Positions 61,736 through 64,000 of a stretch of DNA of 64,000 bases are shown in pieces. The stretch comes from Spizellomyces sp. 'palustris'. Taxonomy: Eukaryota > Chytridiomycota > Chytridiomycetes > Spizellomycetales > Spizellomycetaceae. Within the stretch, counting starts at the first letter, position 1. Every line of letters starts with the position of its first letter. The DNA is taken from NCBI GenBank assembly GCA_006535965.1, contig QEAR01000089.1:23341-87340 (forward strand). The letters are read 5' to 3'. Position numbers and translations under genes: made by a program. Below the pieces are notes generated by a model, which saw nothing but the letters and a program-made list of their open reading frames with translations, ran no database searches and was not told the origin of the DNA.

Positions 61736-63315
61736 ATGTCATCTTTGCCAGGTTCCTTCCCTCTGCGCGACTCCTTTATCCAATCAAATCCTGCACCAGA
61801 CGTGGGAATAAACGTCGGAACCGAGCTCCCAAATGCAAATTCAAGCGACCTCGTTGAGCGCATTTTGCTCTTTCCTACTTATGCCCGACTGGAACACGAC
61901 CTAGCAAATGTGCCCACATTTCCGGCCCAATCTGAACCCCAACTATCTGGAATGTCAGGGAACCCGTCCCGAACCGTTTGGCTAGTAAATGTAAAGGGTT
62001 GGGTATATGCGACGCGCGCGGAGAGTCGCCGCCGCAAACTCATTTTGAGCCTTTCTCGGAGATTTCTTGCCCCCTCTACTGTTGATGCTGCATCTCGCTC
62101 GCTTCATGATGAACGAGCAGGCATGTTTCTAGCAACTTCACTGAAGAACGTGGATATCAGAGTTTGTGCTATTGGGCTAGCCCCATCAGCACTGGTTTTG
62201 AAGCGGAATGGGATTGACCGTGCTGTTGACATAGGGGAAGTCATCGATCATGAGGAAGAATTAGAGGAGGACGAGATCAAGGCACTGGATTGTGCTTCCC
62301 TGGGAACGACTGAGACAGGAATAACACTTACAACGGACACGAGCGGATTTTTTTCTGGAACTATCGAGTTGCCCTCAAAAATTGTTGACGCCTGGCGACA
62401 AGAAAAGGATGAAACTTTTGCGGACCATGACCAGATTCGAATCGCGGCTTTCAAAGTTGGATGTCATTGTAAGTTGACGTTGCAAGTCCCGTTTTTTTAG
62501 GCTATTAGTAGTCGATGGCAAACTCCCGTAATTTACCTAGCATTGCACGCTGTGGGTTCAGTTGAGCTGATTTCTCCCACGGGGATATCAATAATATCGG
62601 TATGTCTGCTCGTACCTGGAAAATGATTATCCTTTTCATAAGTCGGCATTATTAGGATGTAGACGATACCATCAAGGAATCATCGGTCCACGAAGGGCGT
62701 ATGGCTGCCATCAACACAGCTTTGTTCTCAGAGGCCAAAGATGTCGCTGGGATGGCAGATGCGTACAACTACCTTCGATCGAAGAAGGTGTCCGTACATT
62801 ATGTCAGCGCTGGCCCATATCAACTATATCCCATGCTGAGTGCTTTCTTCAAAACGAGCAGATTCCCACCTGGCTCGTTAAATCTGCGAAATGTTTGGGA
62901 ACGCGAAAACATGAGCAGTAGTACCTATAAGCACAACGTCATCACGAGGATTTTACGGGACTTTGGTTCCCGCCAATTCATCCTCATCGGTGACTCTGGG
63001 GAGCGCGACATCGAAATATATGCGAAGGTGTACGAAGCAGCACCGCATCAAGTTTTGAAAGTTTTCATTAGAGATGTCAATAGTCATAAACATCCCGCGT
63101 TCGTAAAGAGCCGGACATTCCCGATGGCCTATCGCGAGGAAGCTGCCCTCACAGCGACAGCAGCAGTCATCAACCCATTGGTAGCTCGAGCACAAGCAGC
63201 ATTCCATACATTGCATGACAGCAGTTGGAGCTTATTCAAACTACCAGAAGCAATCATTACTGACACTATAGTGCAGCATGCACTTTCTGATGATTATTCT
63301 AGGGCTTTGGCTTGA
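61736..63315 (+). CDS. APP1: Phosphatidate phosphatase APP1-like
   Basis: The first in-frame ATG is 61736 (MSSLPGSFPLRDS). The frame is open back to 61586 without an ATG, so a small upstream exon is possible. The N-terminal APP1 region includes RTVWLVNVKGWVYATRAESRRRKLIL and TTDTSGFFSGTIELPS. Introns near 62469 and 62600-62655 join HAVGSVELISPTGISIIS to DVDDTIKESS. DVDDT is the catalytic HAD motif (DxDxT) of the DUF2183 family. Next are VHYVSAGPYQLYPMLSAFF (motif II region), LRNVWERENM.SSTYKHNVITRIL and FILIGDSGERDIEIYAKV (motif IV). The stop is at 63315. Yeast App1 is a Mg2+-dependent phosphatidate phosphatase at actin patches. The C-terminal tail after ARAQAAFHTL is family-variable. Confidence 0.92.
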
Positions 63316-64000
63316 GACCATGCTGATAGAAATTAGTCCATATTGTTACTTATACAACTAGAAAACTATAGAGGTCTCAGCTGAACTTGATGGATATGTG
63401 ATGTGGGAGGCTAAGGCAAAATAGGGAGGAGTATATATATATTATCAGATTGTTAACTTGAGTAGTGAAGTGTAGTCAAATATAGGAAATATTAAAAGTT
63501 GCACTAGAAAACTTATACAAACAACAAAGCTTTAGTTCTGATGTGGAGAAATGCAATAGGCTGCTCAAGTAACCACCAAAGGTTTGGGTTCCTGTTCACA
63601 CTGATCTCATCACCTAATCTGGTTCTCTAATCTAGTTCCCTGATATAGATCCCAGGCCAAGGCTTAATCCAAATTCCAATCTGGGTACCATTTTTATGAT
63701 CCTGTGAATGTGCTATGGTTTACAGTGAGATGCACTAAATATAGTGTAGGTTTGGGCCTCCATTTATAGACATGATCTTCTAAGCAACATCTCCATTGGG
63801 GCTTATCTTAGATGGAGTGATAAAAATAATACACAGGACTATGCTAAAACTAGATATAAACCTGAAGTATATGAATGAACTGACTCACCCCATCACATGG
63901 GTAATTGACAAGTGCTATGGAACCTTGGTCATTACTGTGCAATGTTATTCAACCACTATGTTGTTATCCTAGCTCACATAGAAGTGTTCTGAACCAGATA
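63316..64000. other. AT-rich stretch at window edge
   Basis: No ORF, domain or RNA gene is seen. The base composition shifts to more A+T than the preceding genes, with a TATATATATA run near 63434 and slightly repetitive segments (TAATCTGGTT, TAATCTAGTT near 63610-63640). It could be the edge of a repeat or transposon that continues past the window. Confidence 0.35.

Overview
The window looks like nuclear DNA of an early-diverging (chytrid-like) fungus. Almost every gene is split by short introns of about 50-90 bp with GT..AG ends and CTAAC-like branch sites. Fungal marker genes are present: ERG6 (ergosterol), LYS2 (alpha-aminoadipate lysine pathway) and a THI20-type HMP kinase/TenA fusion. 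Genes that Dikarya have often lost are also present, such as an FYR-domain (TBRG1-like) protein and an MFSD10-like transporter. The taxonomic call is inference from gene content and gene structure. Exon joins were made by eye, so multi-exon spans are reliable at recognised ends and approximate inside.

Layout. 0-4.2 kb: a single-exon D-Ala-D-Ala-ligase-like ATP-grasp protein and a single-exon secreted Thr-rich protein with dibasic repeat modules. 4.4-8.1 kb (minus): MFSD10-like transporter and ERG6. 8.1-11.1 kb: gene-poor, with one F-box-like ORF and a TATA/intron structure without a long ORF. 11.2-17.5 kb (minus): disordered protein, HAK/KUP potassium transporter with a very long N-terminus, and an orphan polytopic membrane protein. 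18.1-20.8 kb (plus): acidic nuclear-type protein and an F-box/WD40 protein. 20.9-23.9 kb (minus): multi-OB-fold zinc-ribbon ssDNA-binding-type protein with three TTAGGG units just upstream of its proposed start. 24.2-30.7 kb (minus): FYR-domain protein and PI 4-kinase (PIK1/PI4KB). 30.7-32.1 kb: no gene seen.

32.1-37.3 kb (minus): transcription-type CDK with a C-terminal RS domain. 37.6-38.5 kb (plus): eIF3k. 38.8-39.6 kb (minus): CHZ-motif acidic protein. 39.7-41.7 kb (plus): THI20. 41.9-46.4 kb (minus): LYS2. 47.1-49.4 kb (plus): DNAJC7-like TPR/J protein. 49.8-51.6 kb (minus): Nramp metal transporter. 52.0-53.0 kb (plus): Yra1/ALYREF mRNA-export adaptor. 53.6-57.6 kb (minus): one or more unrecognised, exon-fragmented genes. 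58.0-59.4 kb (plus): RPA2. 59.6-61.6 kb (minus): coiled-coil penta-EF-hand protein. 61.7-63.3 kb (plus): APP1-like phosphatidate phosphatase. 63.3-64 kb: AT-rich, no gene seen.

The genes are mostly unrelated housekeeping functions, as expected in a eukaryote. Loose themes are mRNA synthesis and export (RS-CDK, Yra1), chromatin (FYR, CHZ), ssDNA handling (OB-fold protein, RPA2), and membrane lipid and ion homeostasis (ERG6, PIK1, APP1, HAK, Nramp). Several neighbours are divergent pairs with short shared intergenic regions. I see no rRNA, tRNA, CRISPR array, plasmid origin or intact transposon.
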